Shown: positions 26,697-36,292 of the stretch, piece after piece
Numbering within the stretch: the stretch's first letter is position 1
Layout of the letters: each line of letters starts with the position of its first letter
Source: Neorhizobium petrolearium
Lineage (GTDB): Bacteria; Pseudomonadota; Alphaproteobacteria; Rhizobiales; Rhizobiaceae
NCBI RefSeq assembly: GCF_017873175.1
Contig: NZ_JAGGJW010000008.1
Span: forward strand, 124,001 to 188,000
Direction: 5' to 3'
Length of the DNA: 64,000 nt
Translations under genes and position numbers: made by a program
Notes under the pieces: model-generated
What the model was told of the DNA's origin: nothing
What the model saw: only the letters and a program-made list of their open reading frames with translations
The model's database searches: none

Positions 26697-27431
26697 TTAG
26701 ATGTTTTGTGTCGTGTTGCGGGCTTGCGGCTCGCGTTGCTCTTGTGTTGCGATTGGCAGGGCTAGAACGATCGTCGCGGCCCGATGAACGCCGAATGCGA
26801 CGGCAAACATTCCGAGTGAAAAATTGAGCGTTGCCGGCATGAAAACGGAAACCGGATAGAAGGCGATGTGGGCGAGCCAGAGGGCCGATACAAAGGCAAT
26901 CGCCGCAAACGCCGGAAGCGGGCGGATAATTGAGGCAATTGCCGCGAGGCGCAGTAGCCTCAACGCCGGAAGGTTGCGCATCACCATCAGGACGATGAGG
27001 TGACATGCCATGACCGCAATGAAGGCAGTCACGACGAAACTGATGGTCAGCGGTGCCACCAGAACCAAATTATCTCTGGCCGCGGAGGTATAGCTCGCCG
27101 TCGCGTAGACCCCCATGCCAAGGGTGGCGGTGAAAGCGAGTCCCCAGGCCGTGGCGCGCCAGAAGTAGCTGATGAAAGCCTCCATAAAATCCCGCAGCAG
27201 GTAAACATTGCGGTCCTCGACGAAGGCGACGCAAATGCGCGCAGTCGCGGCGATTGCCGCCGGCAGGGTTACGACGAACATCGCGGCGAGAATGAACAGG
27301 ATGTTGAGCTTGACCATTTCCCACCATTCACGGGCGAAAATTTCTGCGAACAGGGCAAGCCTGGTCTTCTTTGGAGCATCCTTCGGAATGCCCCGTCCCT
27401 CCTTTGTCCACATGTCGCGCAGCCATTGCAT
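26697..27431 (-). CDS. YesL-like (DUF624) membrane protein
   Basis: A 244-residue inner-membrane protein of the DUF624/YesL family with about five hydrophobic segments (NILFILAAMFVVTLPAAIAA, FTATLGMGVYATA, VLVAPLTISFVVTAFIAVMA, SIIRPLPAFAAIAFVSALW, FSLGMFAVAFGV). YesL-type proteins accompany rhamnogalacturonan and other pectin-type ABC importers in Bacillus; their role is unclear. Start ATG 27431 follows GAGAGG; a TTG start overlapping the ATPase stop is the alternative. Confidence 0.8.
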   Translation of the reverse strand: MQWLRDMWTKEGRGIPKDAPKKTRLALFAEIFAREWWEMVKLNILFILAAMFVVTLPAAIAATARICVAFVEDRNVYLLRDFMEAFISYFWRATAWGLAFTATLGMGVYATASYTSAARDNLVLVAPLTISFVVTAFIAVMACHLIVLMVMRNLPALRLLRLAAIASIIRPLPAFAAIAFVSALWLAHIAFYPVSVFMPATLNFSLGMFAVAFGVHRAATIVLALPIATQEQREPQARNTTQNI

Positions 27432-27451
27432 GGCCTCTCTCCGCAGACGCC

Positions 27452-28561
<1,110 letters not shown>

Positions 28562-28571
28562 CAGGTCCTTC

Positions 28572-29744
28572 TCACCAATAGGAAGACCAGTTGCGCGAAA
28601 GGCGCGTCAAAGCTTCCATGTAATAGTAATCTCCCCAGGAGACGCACTCGTCGACGCCTTCGCCTCGGCAGGTGTTATGGGGGGATTTCTTCGAATAGGT
28701 CCCATGCAGGACGAGGCCGTTCGATACGGCGGAATCCTTGACTGCGTAGCGGTCCACGAGGCTCTTCATCACGCGGCGCGCCAATTCGCGATATCGCGAT
28801 GCGGTCTCAGGCTCGACCAGATCGGCCATTTCGAGCAGGCCGCAGGCGACGATCGAAGCGGAGGAGCTGTCACGGGGCTCGCCGTCCTCGTCCGAGAAAA
28901 TGAGGTCCCAATAGGGCACCATATCGACCGGCAGGCGCTTGAGATAGAAGGCGAGCAAGCGATCGAAGGTCTGGCGATATTCCTCGATCCTTTCATATCG
29001 GTAGGAAAGCGCCATTCCGGCGATGGCCCAAGCCTGGCCACGTGCCCAGGCGCTTTCGTCGCTGTATCCCTGTTTCGTCACGCCACGGACAGGTGCTCCC
29101 GTCACCGGGTCCAGGTAGAAGGTATGATAAGTAGTGTCATCGGGCCTGATGGAATTTGCCAGCGTCGTTCGGGCGTGCATCAGCGCTATATCGCGGTACT
29201 TCGGATCGTTCGTTTCGCGGCTCGCCCAATAGAGGAGCGGCAGGTTGAGCAGGCAATCGATGATGTAGCGGTATTCTTCCGCGACGCCCTTGCGGCCCCA
29301 GGCCTGGATGAACCGGCCGATCGGCTGGAAGCGCTCGATCAACTGGTCTGCCGCGAGTAGCGCAGCCTTGCGGCCATCCTCATCACCGACCAGTTTCCAT
29401 GCGGCGATGCAGGACGGCGAATAGAGGAACCCCATGTCGTGATGGTCCGTCTCGATGCGGTTTTCTATCCGGTGCAGGAAGCTCTGGATCTGGATTTGCG
29501 CGGCATATTGGAAGATCCTGTCGCCGGTATGCTCGAAAGCGAGCCAGATTTCTCCTGGCCAGAAGCCTGCGGTCCACTGGTTGTTTTCAACCGCCGGATA
29601 GACATTGCCGACGCTCGAATGATTCTGCGAGACATAGGTGAATTCCGGCAGGTTCCGCCTGACCTGCTCGACGGCCATATCGAGCGCGGTCTTAACCTCG
29701 GTATCGGTGATCGGCTGCGGGGCGACGGACGAGACGGCGTTCAT
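28572..29744 (-). CDS. Unsaturated glucuronyl hydrolase (GH88)
   Basis: A 390-residue cytoplasmic GH88 enzyme that hydrates the double bond of the 4,5-unsaturated uronic acid at the non-reducing end of lyase-generated oligosaccharides. Recognised by QWTAGFWPGEIWLA, HHDMGFLYSPSC (the catalytic Asp region), the second Asp in SDESAWARGQAWAIAG, and the C-terminal CVSWGDYYYMEALTRL. There is no signal peptide. The start ATG 29744 follows AAGGGTTAAG. It overlaps functionally with KduI, which takes the released monosaccharide. Confidence 0.94.
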   Translation of the reverse strand: MNAVSSVAPQPITDTEVKTALDMAVEQVRRNLPEFTYVSQNHSSVGNVYPAVENNQWTAGFWPGEIWLAFEHTGDRIFQYAAQIQIQSFLHRIENRIETDHHDMGFLYSPSCIAAWKLVGDEDGRKAALLAADQLIERFQPIGRFIQAWGRKGVAEEYRYIIDCLLNLPLLYWASRETNDPKYRDIALMHARTTLANSIRPDDTTYHTFYLDPVTGAPVRGVTKQGYSDESAWARGQAWAIAGMALSYRYERIEEYRQTFDRLLAFYLKRLPVDMVPYWDLIFSDEDGEPRDSSSASIVACGLLEMADLVEPETASRYRELARRVMKSLVDRYAVKDSAVSNGLVLHGTYSKKSPHNTCRGEGVDECVSWGDYYYMEALTRLSRNWSSYW

Positions 29745-29748
29745 GGAC

Positions 29749-30585
29749 TTAACCCTTGAGACCCGACGAGGCGACACCCTCGACGAAGAAGCGCTGCAGA
29801 GACAGGAAGACGACGAGAACCGGAATGAGTGCCACGACCGAGGCGGCCATGATCAGCCCGTATTCGGCCGAATACTGGGAGATGAACATGCGCAGGCCGA
29901 TCTGGATGGTCTTCAGCTCGGTCTTGGTGAGATAGATCATCGGCCCGAGGAAGTCGTTCCATGTGGTGACGAAGGTGAAGATGGTCAGCGTCGAAAGCGC
30001 TGGCTTCGAGAGCGGCAGCATGATCTTTGCCCAAATCTGGTACTCGTTCATGCCGTCGATGCGCGCCGCTTCGCAGAGCTCTGTCGGGATAGACATATAG
30101 AACTGCCGCATCAGGAAGACGCCGAAGGCGGTAAAGGCCTGCAGGCAGATCAGCGCCAGATGCGTGTTGTTAAGCCCGAACTCCCGCATTAACAGGAATT
30201 GCGGCACCATGTAGACCTGCCAGGGCATGGCGATCGTGGCGATATAGCCCAGGAAGAGCGTGTTCTTGTAGGGAAAGTTGAGCTTGGCGAAGGCATAGGC
30301 TGCGAAGCTCGATGTCAGGAGCTGGAGAAGCGTGACGATGATGGTCAGCTTGGACGTGTTGTAGATGAAGAGCGCCAACGGGATCTTCGTCCAGATGTCC
30401 ACGTAGTTCCGCCATTGCGGCTCGGACGGAATCCATTCGATCGGGAAGACGAAGACGTCACGGCTGAGCTTCAGCGAAGCCGAGAGCATCCAGGCGAACG
30501 GCATCAGCATCACCGCGGTGATGACGATGGCGATCGTATAGACGGCTAAGGTTTTGGCCGTGATTTTACGTCCGGCGATCCTCAT
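29749..30585 (-). CDS. ABC transporter permease 2, uronate locus
   Basis: A 278-residue MalG-type inner-membrane permease with six predicted helices and the cytoplasmic EAA loop EAARIDGMNEYQIWAKIMLPLSKP, which docks the ATPase. It is separated by 4 nt from each neighbouring gene, showing tight operon packing. The C-terminus GVASSGLKG is typical of carbohydrate CUT1 permeases. Confidence 0.95.
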   Translation of the reverse strand: MRIAGRKITAKTLAVYTIAIVITAVMLMPFAWMLSASLKLSRDVFVFPIEWIPSEPQWRNYVDIWTKIPLALFIYNTSKLTIIVTLLQLLTSSFAAYAFAKLNFPYKNTLFLGYIATIAMPWQVYMVPQFLLMREFGLNNTHLALICLQAFTAFGVFLMRQFYMSIPTELCEAARIDGMNEYQIWAKIMLPLSKPALSTLTIFTFVTTWNDFLGPMIYLTKTELKTIQIGLRMFISQYSAEYGLIMAASVVALIPVLVVFLSLQRFFVEGVASSGLKG

Positions 30586-30589
30586 GACC

Positions 30590-31540
30590 TCAGTCCTCCC
30601 TCTGACGGTGGAACTGGATGACCGTGACGGCGAGCACGAGGAAGAAGAGGACCAGCGCGACCATGCTGGAATAACCGAGATCCCAGGAGATGAAGGCCTC
30701 GTTGTAGATGTGGTAGACGAGGACGAGTGTGGATGTGCCCGGACCGCCCTGGGTGATCATGTAGACCTGGTCGAATACCTTGAAGGATTGGATCGTCAGC
30801 ATGACCGTCACGAAGAACGTGGTCGGCGCGAGCTGTGGCACGGTGACGTAGATGAATTTCTGCCAGGAATTGGCGCCGTCGAGGTCGGCCGCCTCGTAGA
30901 GCTCGGAATTGATGCCCTGCAGGCCGGCCAGATAGATGACCATGTAATAGCCCATGCTCTTCCAGATGCCGAAGAGAATGACCGTGACCATGGCCCAATG
31001 TCGATCGGCCGCCCAGCCCGGCATGTCCTTTGGATCGAGGCCGAGCGTGTAGAGGATCATGTTCACCGGTCCCATTTCGGGATTGAAGATCATGTTCCAG
31101 ACGACGGCCACGGCGACCAGCGATGCGACATACGGGAAGAACATCGCGGTCCGGAAGAAATCGCGGCCGAAGATCTTCTGGTTCAAAAGGATTGCGAGGC
31201 CGAGCGCGCAGAGAAGCGTCGCCGGCACGGATACGACCGTATAGACGACGGTGTTCCAGAAAGCCGCGATGAAGGCCTTGTCCTCGAAAAGCCGCCAGAA
31301 ATTATCCAGCCCTGCGAAGGTGATGGCGTTGGAGCCATCCCAGTGCATGAAGGCCAGCGCGAATGCAAAGGCGATCGGTCCGAGGGTGAAGACGGCAAAG
31401 CCGATGAAATTCGGTGCGATGAAGGAATAGGCGACCAGTGCATCCTGTATCTTGCGGCGTCGTTTCGACAAGGCCTTCACCTTGCGCCGGGGATCTGCCG
31501 GTGCATGGTCTATCGCTGTAGCCGTATTCGAAATGGACAC
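30590..31540 (-). CDS. ABC transporter permease 1, uronate locus
   Basis: A MalF-type CUT1 permease of 316 residues with helices from YSFIAPNFIGFAVFTLGPIAFA onward and EAA loop YEAADLDGANSWQKFIYVTVPQLAP. I place the start at GTG 31540 because GGAGAGGAT precedes it at proper spacing; an upstream in-frame extension of 47 Arg-rich residues does not look like a permease N-terminus. It is the first gene of the leftward uronate operon, divergent from the heparinase gene. Confidence 0.9.
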   Translation of the reverse strand: MSISNTATAIDHAPADPRRKVKALSKRRRKIQDALVAYSFIAPNFIGFAVFTLGPIAFAFALAFMHWDGSNAITFAGLDNFWRLFEDKAFIAAFWNTVVYTVVSVPATLLCALGLAILLNQKIFGRDFFRTAMFFPYVASLVAVAVVWNMIFNPEMGPVNMILYTLGLDPKDMPGWAADRHWAMVTVILFGIWKSMGYYMVIYLAGLQGINSELYEAADLDGANSWQKFIYVTVPQLAPTTFFVTVMLTIQSFKVFDQVYMITQGGPGTSTLVLVYHIYNEAFISWDLGYSSMVALVLFFLVLAVTVIQFHRQRED

Positions 31541-31694
31541 CGATCCTCTCCTCCCGGCTGACCGCCTGCGACATGAAAGCCGCCAGGCACGACGCGCAAT
31601 TCCGTTGTTGCCTACGGGCGCATCCTCGCGCTCCTCCTCGCCTACCGCTGCACCACATAGCATATCTTCCACATTGGTCAAACAAGTTATGAAT

Positions 31695-31741
31695 AAATCA
31701 TATGAATTTGGTGGCGACGGGAAAATACGTATGATAGGTGG
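31695..31741. promoter_or_regulatory. Two TATGA boxes in the divergent uronate promoter region
   Basis: AAATcaTATGAatttGGTGG (31695-31714) and AAATacgTATGAtaGGTGG (31723-31741) are similar units in the 242-nt divergent region; the second contains the palindrome ATACGTAT. A related ATGTATGA occurs just upstream of the gntR gene at 35222-35229. These are candidate operators of the locus regulator. The rest of the region shows no other clear signal. Confidence 0.35.
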
Positions 31742-31782
31742 GAGGTGCGATCTGAAACTGGCTGCGCTTTGGGAGGAGACAC

Positions 31783-33573
31783 ATGTTCAGCGAGGTGGCG
31801 GGGAAGCTGCCAGGCAGTCTGGCCGGTTTCTGCCCCGGTGTTCCTTTCTCGGACCGCGCTGCCTGGACTGCTGTGCCCGCTCCCCTTCGCGCCGTGATTC
31901 TCCAGGATGCCGAAGAAACGCTCAAGCGGCCATGGTCGCTTATCCTGGCATCCGACTACCGGGAATACGGTGAAACGGGCAATCGGTCCCGTTTCGAGGA
32001 GCTTTACTTCAGCCGGCGCCGCATGTTGAACAACCTCGTTCTCGGGGAGTTGGTCGAGGGCAGGAAACGCTTCCTCCCGGCCATCGTCGACGGCATTTTC
32101 CTGATTGCCGAGGAAAGCGGCTGGCAGTTGCCGGCACACAATTCCTATGAGAGGGGTGGCCCGCGTTCTGCTCTCCCTGACACCGCCCGGCCCGTCATCG
32201 ATCTATTTGCAGCGGAAACCGCAGCGTTGCTTGCCACTGTCGTGGCACTGATGCGGGACGAACTGGATGCGGTGAGCCCCGAGATCGCCGCCCATATCGA
32301 ACGGGAGATCGGAGTTCGCATCTTTGAACCTTACTTGGTCAGGCATTTCTGGTGGATGGGCCGCGGCAGCGAGCGGATGAACAACTGGACGGCGTGGATA
32401 ACCCAGAATGTCCTCCTGTCCGTCTTCTGCCTTCGCACCGAACAGCAACTGCGCCGGAAAGTCGTCGAAAAGGCTCTCGGCAGCCTCGATGCTTTTTTGA
32501 AGGATTATGCCGAGGACGGTGCCTGCGAGGAAGGCGTTGTCTATTACCGGCATGCCGCGCTCTGTCTGCATGGCGCGATGACCATCCTGGACGCTGCAGC
32601 GCCGGGCGTTTTCACGTCCCTCCGGAGCGAACCGAAAATCCGCAACATGGCCGAATATATTCTCAACATGCATGTTTGCGGCCGTCACTATTTCAATTTC
32701 GCGGATTCTTCTGCGGTGGTCGAGCCCTGCAGTGCGCGCGAGTATCTCTTTGGCGAGGCGGTTGGATCAGAGGCTTTGGCATCGTTTGCCGCAGCCGACA
32801 GAGTGCGCGCGGAAAACCCGCATCTGCCGCAGGAATGGAATCTTTGGTACCGGGTGCAGGAGTTGCTGACGGGACCGAAGATCTCCGCCAAACCTGATCA
32901 CGTCGAGGCACGCGATATCTTCTATCCTGGCATCGAGTTGTTCATTGCACGCGACGAACATTTCGCTCTCGCAGTGAAGGGCGGCCATAACGGCGAAAGC
33001 CACAACCACAACGACGTCGGAAGCGTGACGCTCTACAAGGATGGCCGGCCATTCCTCATCGATGTCGGCGTCGAAACCTACACTGCCAAGACCTTTTCTC
33101 AGAGACGGTACGAGATATGGACGATGCAGTCGGCATATCACAACCTGCCGACCTTCGGCGGCGTCATGCAGTCTGATGGCGAAGGCTTTGCCGCGCGGGA
33201 TGTGGCGACCAGTTTCGATGAGGCGGAAGCGCGCATTTCCCTCGATATCGCCGGCGCCTATCCGCCCGAGGCGCAGGTCCGTAGCTATCGGCGCGTCGTC
33301 TCACTCCTTCGGGGTCGCCACGTGGAAATTTCCGACATCTACGAAGGGGATGTGCCGGCCGTTCTGTCGCTCATGATCTGCTTCGAGCCATCAGTCGTGG
33401 CGGGGGTGATCGAAGTGCCGCCCTTCGGCCGGATCGAGTTGCAGGGCGCCGGCAGAGTGGAAGTGGAGCCCATCGAGATAGAGGATGAACGGCTGAGGGA
33501 ATCCTGGCCCGCCAGGATCTACCGGCTGCTTATTCCTCTTGCCGAGAAAAAACTGACACTACGGATCGTCTGA
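31783..33573 (+). CDS. Heparinase II/III family lyase
   Basis: A 596-residue protein of the heparinase II/III (PL12/15/17/21-like) superfamily: an N-terminal alpha/alpha toroid (about 1-340, with RHFWWMGRGSERMNNWTAWI) and a C-terminal beta-sandwich domain with the conserved His-rich block HNGESHNHNDVGSVTLY and PFLIDVGVETYT. The toroid keeps the Asn/Tyr/His set used for beta-elimination (NNWT, VYYRHA, HYFNF), though I cannot assign each residue. No signal peptide is present, so it should act on imported oligosaccharides in the cytoplasm, releasing unsaturated uronates for GH88 and KduI. It starts a divergent two-gene unit. Confidence 0.88.
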   Translation: MFSEVAGKLPGSLAGFCPGVPFSDRAAWTAVPAPLRAVILQDAEETLKRPWSLILASDYREYGETGNRSRFEELYFSRRRMLNNLVLGELVEGRKRFLPAIVDGIFLIAEESGWQLPAHNSYERGGPRSALPDTARPVIDLFAAETAALLATVVALMRDELDAVSPEIAAHIEREIGVRIFEPYLVRHFWWMGRGSERMNNWTAWITQNVLLSVFCLRTEQQLRRKVVEKALGSLDAFLKDYAEDGACEEGVVYYRHAALCLHGAMTILDAAAPGVFTSLRSEPKIRNMAEYILNMHVCGRHYFNFADSSAVVEPCSAREYLFGEAVGSEALASFAAADRVRAENPHLPQEWNLWYRVQELLTGPKISAKPDHVEARDIFYPGIELFIARDEHFALAVKGGHNGESHNHNDVGSVTLYKDGRPFLIDVGVETYTAKTFSQRRYEIWTMQSAYHNLPTFGGVMQSDGEGFAARDVATSFDEAEARISLDIAGAYPPEAQVRSYRRVVSLLRGRHVEISDIYEGDVPAVLSLMICFEPSVVAGVIEVPPFGRIELQGAGRVEVEPIEIEDERLRESWPARIYRLLIPLAEKKLTLRIV

Positions 33574-33583
33574 GGAGGACGGG

Positions 33584-34372
33584 ATGGAATTGACGTTGAA
33601 GGTCCTTGGCCTCAATGGGACCGTCCTGGCAAGTGCGACAGGAAAGGACGAAGTCTTTCTCGTTTACCGCCAGGACTACCAGGAAGGTGATCAGATCGTT
33701 GTCATGGCATCGGAACCGGGACATGTCGTTCTCGCGCTTGACGACACGATCGGCTCTGCTGCAGCCTACCTCAAAGGTCCCAGCTATTCTCTCAAGGTCC
33801 CTTTCGGCGACAAGCGTGCCTGCTATTCCCCCCGTGCATTTCAGGGCGATATTCACCGGCTCCATGTGCGCAAGGCCCGGCCGGACGAGATCGCCTCACG
33901 GAGGAACCTGGCTCTCAATCCATGGGATGATCATGCCAATACAACGCTGTTCCCGCATGCGAAAGCCAATGCGGAGACGCGCGGCGAAGCGGTGTTTGCC
34001 GCGCGCAATGTGATCGATGGCGAGAAGGCCAACGACCATCACGGTTTCTGGCCCTACACGAGCTGGGGTATCAACAGAAATCCGGAAGCGACACTCACGG
34101 TGGGGTTCGGTCGCCCGGTTTGGATCGACGAACTCGTCTTCTATCTGCGGGCGGATTTCCCGCATGACTCATGGTGGAAAAAGGCAAGCATCACCTTTTC
34201 GAACGGCGAAACCACTTGCTTTCCATTGGCTAAGTCAGGGGCAGCTCAATCCTTTTCGGTAAGGCCCAGGACTGTCGAATGGATTCGCTTGCACAGCCTC
34301 GTCAAGGCCGAAGATCCTTCATTCTTTCCGGCGTTGACACAGATCGAAGTGTGGGGAAGAGACGTTGCCTAG
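33584..34372 (+). CDS. Discoidin-like protein of unknown function
   Basis: A 262-residue soluble protein, 10 nt after the lyase gene. The C-terminal half (about 130-258) reads like an F5/8 type C or galactose-binding fold: AARNVIDGEKANDHHGFWPYTSWGI, EATLTVGFGRPVWIDELVFYLR, VEWIRLHSLV, LTQIEVWGRD. The N-terminal half is a beta-rich region (FLVYRQDYQEGDQIVVMA) that may be a second sandwich. No signal peptide. Context suggests it binds or processes the same oligosaccharide as the lyase. I do not recognise a named family. Confidence 0.7.
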   Translation: MELTLKVLGLNGTVLASATGKDEVFLVYRQDYQEGDQIVVMASEPGHVVLALDDTIGSAAAYLKGPSYSLKVPFGDKRACYSPRAFQGDIHRLHVRKARPDEIASRRNLALNPWDDHANTTLFPHAKANAETRGEAVFAARNVIDGEKANDHHGFWPYTSWGINRNPEATLTVGFGRPVWIDELVFYLRADFPHDSWWKKASITFSNGETTCFPLAKSGAAQSFSVRPRTVEWIRLHSLVKAEDPSFFPALTQIEVWGRDVA

Positions 34373-34380
34373 GGCCGGGT

Positions 34381-34402
34381 ATGGGTGGCGACGATCACCC
34401 AT
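34381..34402. terminator. Short hairpin between discoidin-like gene and gntR
   Basis: ATGGGTG and CACCCAT pair around an 8-nt loop between convergent stops. No T-tract, so a weak terminator at best. Confidence 0.35.
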
Positions 34403-34418
34403 GTAGGGTGCTGGCGAC

Positions 34419-35177
34419 CTAGCCCGGAAATGTTCGGAAGTCCTTGAGCAAGTCTCGATATCGGATCTGACTGCCTCTCAAATGATCGCGCATGGCGTTG
34501 CGTGCGGCTTCCTCGTCCCGATCGGAGATCGCCACGACGATTGCCTCATGCTCCTTGTGGATCATTTTTCGATAAGCGGTTTGTTCGGCCGCCCGCGACT
34601 CGTTGACAATCTTTGATTGGGGAATGACCGCGGAGCCGTGGAACTCGAGATGCTGCTTGAAAAGCGGGTTATTGGTGGCCTCGGCAATGGCGAAGTGGAG
34701 GGCGAGATCCGCTTCGCGGATCGATTCATCATTCTCGATGCATTTGAGAATTTTCCGATGACACTCGAAAATCGTCTCCTCCTGCGCCGGCGACCGGCGC
34801 AGCGCCGCAAGGCCTGCTGCTTCGATCTCGAGCGGCGCGCGGACTTCGAGGACTTCCAGATCGGAGGATACGCGCGCCTTGTCGACTCGTCGTCCGGAAA
34901 GCGATGGATACGCGTCGGTGCCGAGAACAAATATCCCGGCTCCCTGGCGCACTTCGACAAGCCCATCGGAACGAAGTGCCGCTACCGCTTCCCGGATCAC
35001 GGTGCGGCTGACACCGTGCGTCTCGGTCAGTTCGATTTCGCTCGGAAGCTTGTCGCCGGGAGAGTATTGACCGCTCAAGATAGCCTGCCGAAGGCTTTCT
35101 CCGACTTGTGAGACCAGCGATCCGGGACCCCTGCCGCGATCCTTTATGTGTACTGCCACGCCTTGATCCCTTTGCAT
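34419..35177 (-). CDS. GntR-family (FadR/FCD) regulator of the uronate locus
   Basis: A 252-residue FadR-type repressor. The winged helix (about 20-85: LRQAILSGQYSPGDKLPSE, TETHGVSRTVIREAVAALRSDGLVEVRQGAG) is followed by an all-helical FCD ligand domain (LEVLEVRAPLEIEAAGLAALR; ADLALHFAIAEATNNP with the metal-binding Asp/His pattern; KEHEAIVVAISDRD; DHL). FCD regulators respond to small organic acids, so a deoxy-uronate intermediate of the adjacent pathway is a reasonable inducer. It converges with the lyase operon. Confidence 0.92.
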   Translation of the reverse strand: MQRDQGVAVHIKDRGRGPGSLVSQVGESLRQAILSGQYSPGDKLPSEIELTETHGVSRTVIREAVAALRSDGLVEVRQGAGIFVLGTDAYPSLSGRRVDKARVSSDLEVLEVRAPLEIEAAGLAALRRSPAQEETIFECHRKILKCIENDESIREADLALHFAIAEATNNPLFKQHLEFHGSAVIPQSKIVNESRAAEQTAYRKMIHKEHEAIVVAISDRDEEAARNAMRDHLRGSQIRYRDLLKDFRTFPG

Positions 35178-35539
35178 TGGCTATCGGAGCACCACCTCGA
35201 TGTGCAATCGATTCATCAGACATGTATGACAAATAAAGCTCCGTTTCAATGGACGAGTCGACGGCGAATATCTCTCCCCGACCAGTTGTCGTTATCGGAC
35301 GGAAGAATCTAATGCCGCTGCTCGTGTCCAGAGCGGTTCACGGCTCAAAAAGATAAGTTGATGCTTGAGGTCGATCAGGCCCAAGCGACCGGTCTCTTCA
35401 AGTGACCTGATCCCCTGCTAGATTAATATGATGATCTTTGCGGCCTGCTCGTCATCGTGCGGCCTTCTTCGCGACACGGTCACTCACGCGCCCATCATTA
35501 GCATCGGGCAGTCGCGAGGGTAAGCCAAGCCTTCAGTCG
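35178..35539. other. Intergenic region without a recognisable gene
   Basis: A 362-nt gap between the gntR start and the end of the ABC ATPase gene. Near the gntR start, TTCATCAGACATGTATGACAA (35212-35232 region) is a possible operator. The remainder shows no ORF with ribosome binding site, tRNA or strong hairpin. Confidence 0.5.
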
Positions 35540-36292
35540 TCAGTGTGCGGTTCCATCCACGATGACGTGGTCATGATCCAGTGAGCATTTCTCAATGCGC
35601 GCATGAATCTTGTAGACCTCGCGCAACATTTCGGCGGTGACCACGTCGCGAGGCTTGCCGCAGGCGCGCATGCGGCCATTGGCGATGACCAGCACCTTGT
35701 CGGCAAAGCGGAGAGCCTGATTGAGGTCGTGGATAGCGATCAGGACGATCATACCCTTGGTGCGCGCCTGGCGTTGCATGAAGTCGAGCACCTCGACCTG
35801 GCGATGGAGGTCGAGCGCGCTGGTCGGTTCGTCCATCAGCATGATTTCCGGTTCCCGGATCAACGCCTGGGCTATGGAGACGAGCTGCCTTTGGCCACCG
35901 GAAAGTGCGCCAAGGTCTCGGAAGGCGATCGAGGTGATATTCAGCGCCTTCATGATTTCGTCGATGAAACGCAGATCGCCGTCACTGACGGCCCAGGTCT
36001 GGCCCTGCTTGCGGGCCAGCAGGATAGATTCATACACGGTTAGAACGGCGTTGGCGGAAGTATCCTGAGGCATGTAGCCGATGGCATTCCCTCTCCTGGC
36101 TCCGTCGATCACAACACTGCCAGGCCCCTTCAGTATGCCGGTGATCCGCTTGAAGAGCGTTGACTTGCCGGCCGCGTTCGGACCGATCACCGCGATCATT
36201 TCACCGGATTTCATCATCGGTGTCGTCACGCCTTCGACGAAGAGCTTGCGACCGTGGTAAGCGCCGACCGATTGCAACTGCAACGCTACCAT
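35540..36292 (-). CDS. Iron/corrinoid-type ABC transporter ATPase (module A)
   Basis: A 250-residue FecE/BtuD-type ATPase. Walker A GPNAAGKST, signature LSGGQRQLVSIAQA, Walker B IMLMDEPTSALDLH, switch His in IAIHD. It overlaps the permease gene by 7 nt at its start. With the permease and binding protein it forms a complete importer for a metal chelate or corrinoid. The C-terminal tail SLDHDHVIVDGTAH is His/Asp-rich. Confidence 0.93.
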   Translation of the reverse strand: MVALQLQSVGAYHGRKLFVEGVTTPMMKSGEMIAVIGPNAAGKSTLFKRITGILKGPGSVVIDGARRGNAIGYMPQDTSANAVLTVYESILLARKQGQTWAVSDGDLRFIDEIMKALNITSIAFRDLGALSGGQRQLVSIAQALIREPEIMLMDEPTSALDLHRQVEVLDFMQRQARTKGMIVLIAIHDLNQALRFADKVLVIANGRMRACGKPRDVVTAEMLREVYKIHARIEKCSLDHDHVIVDGTAH

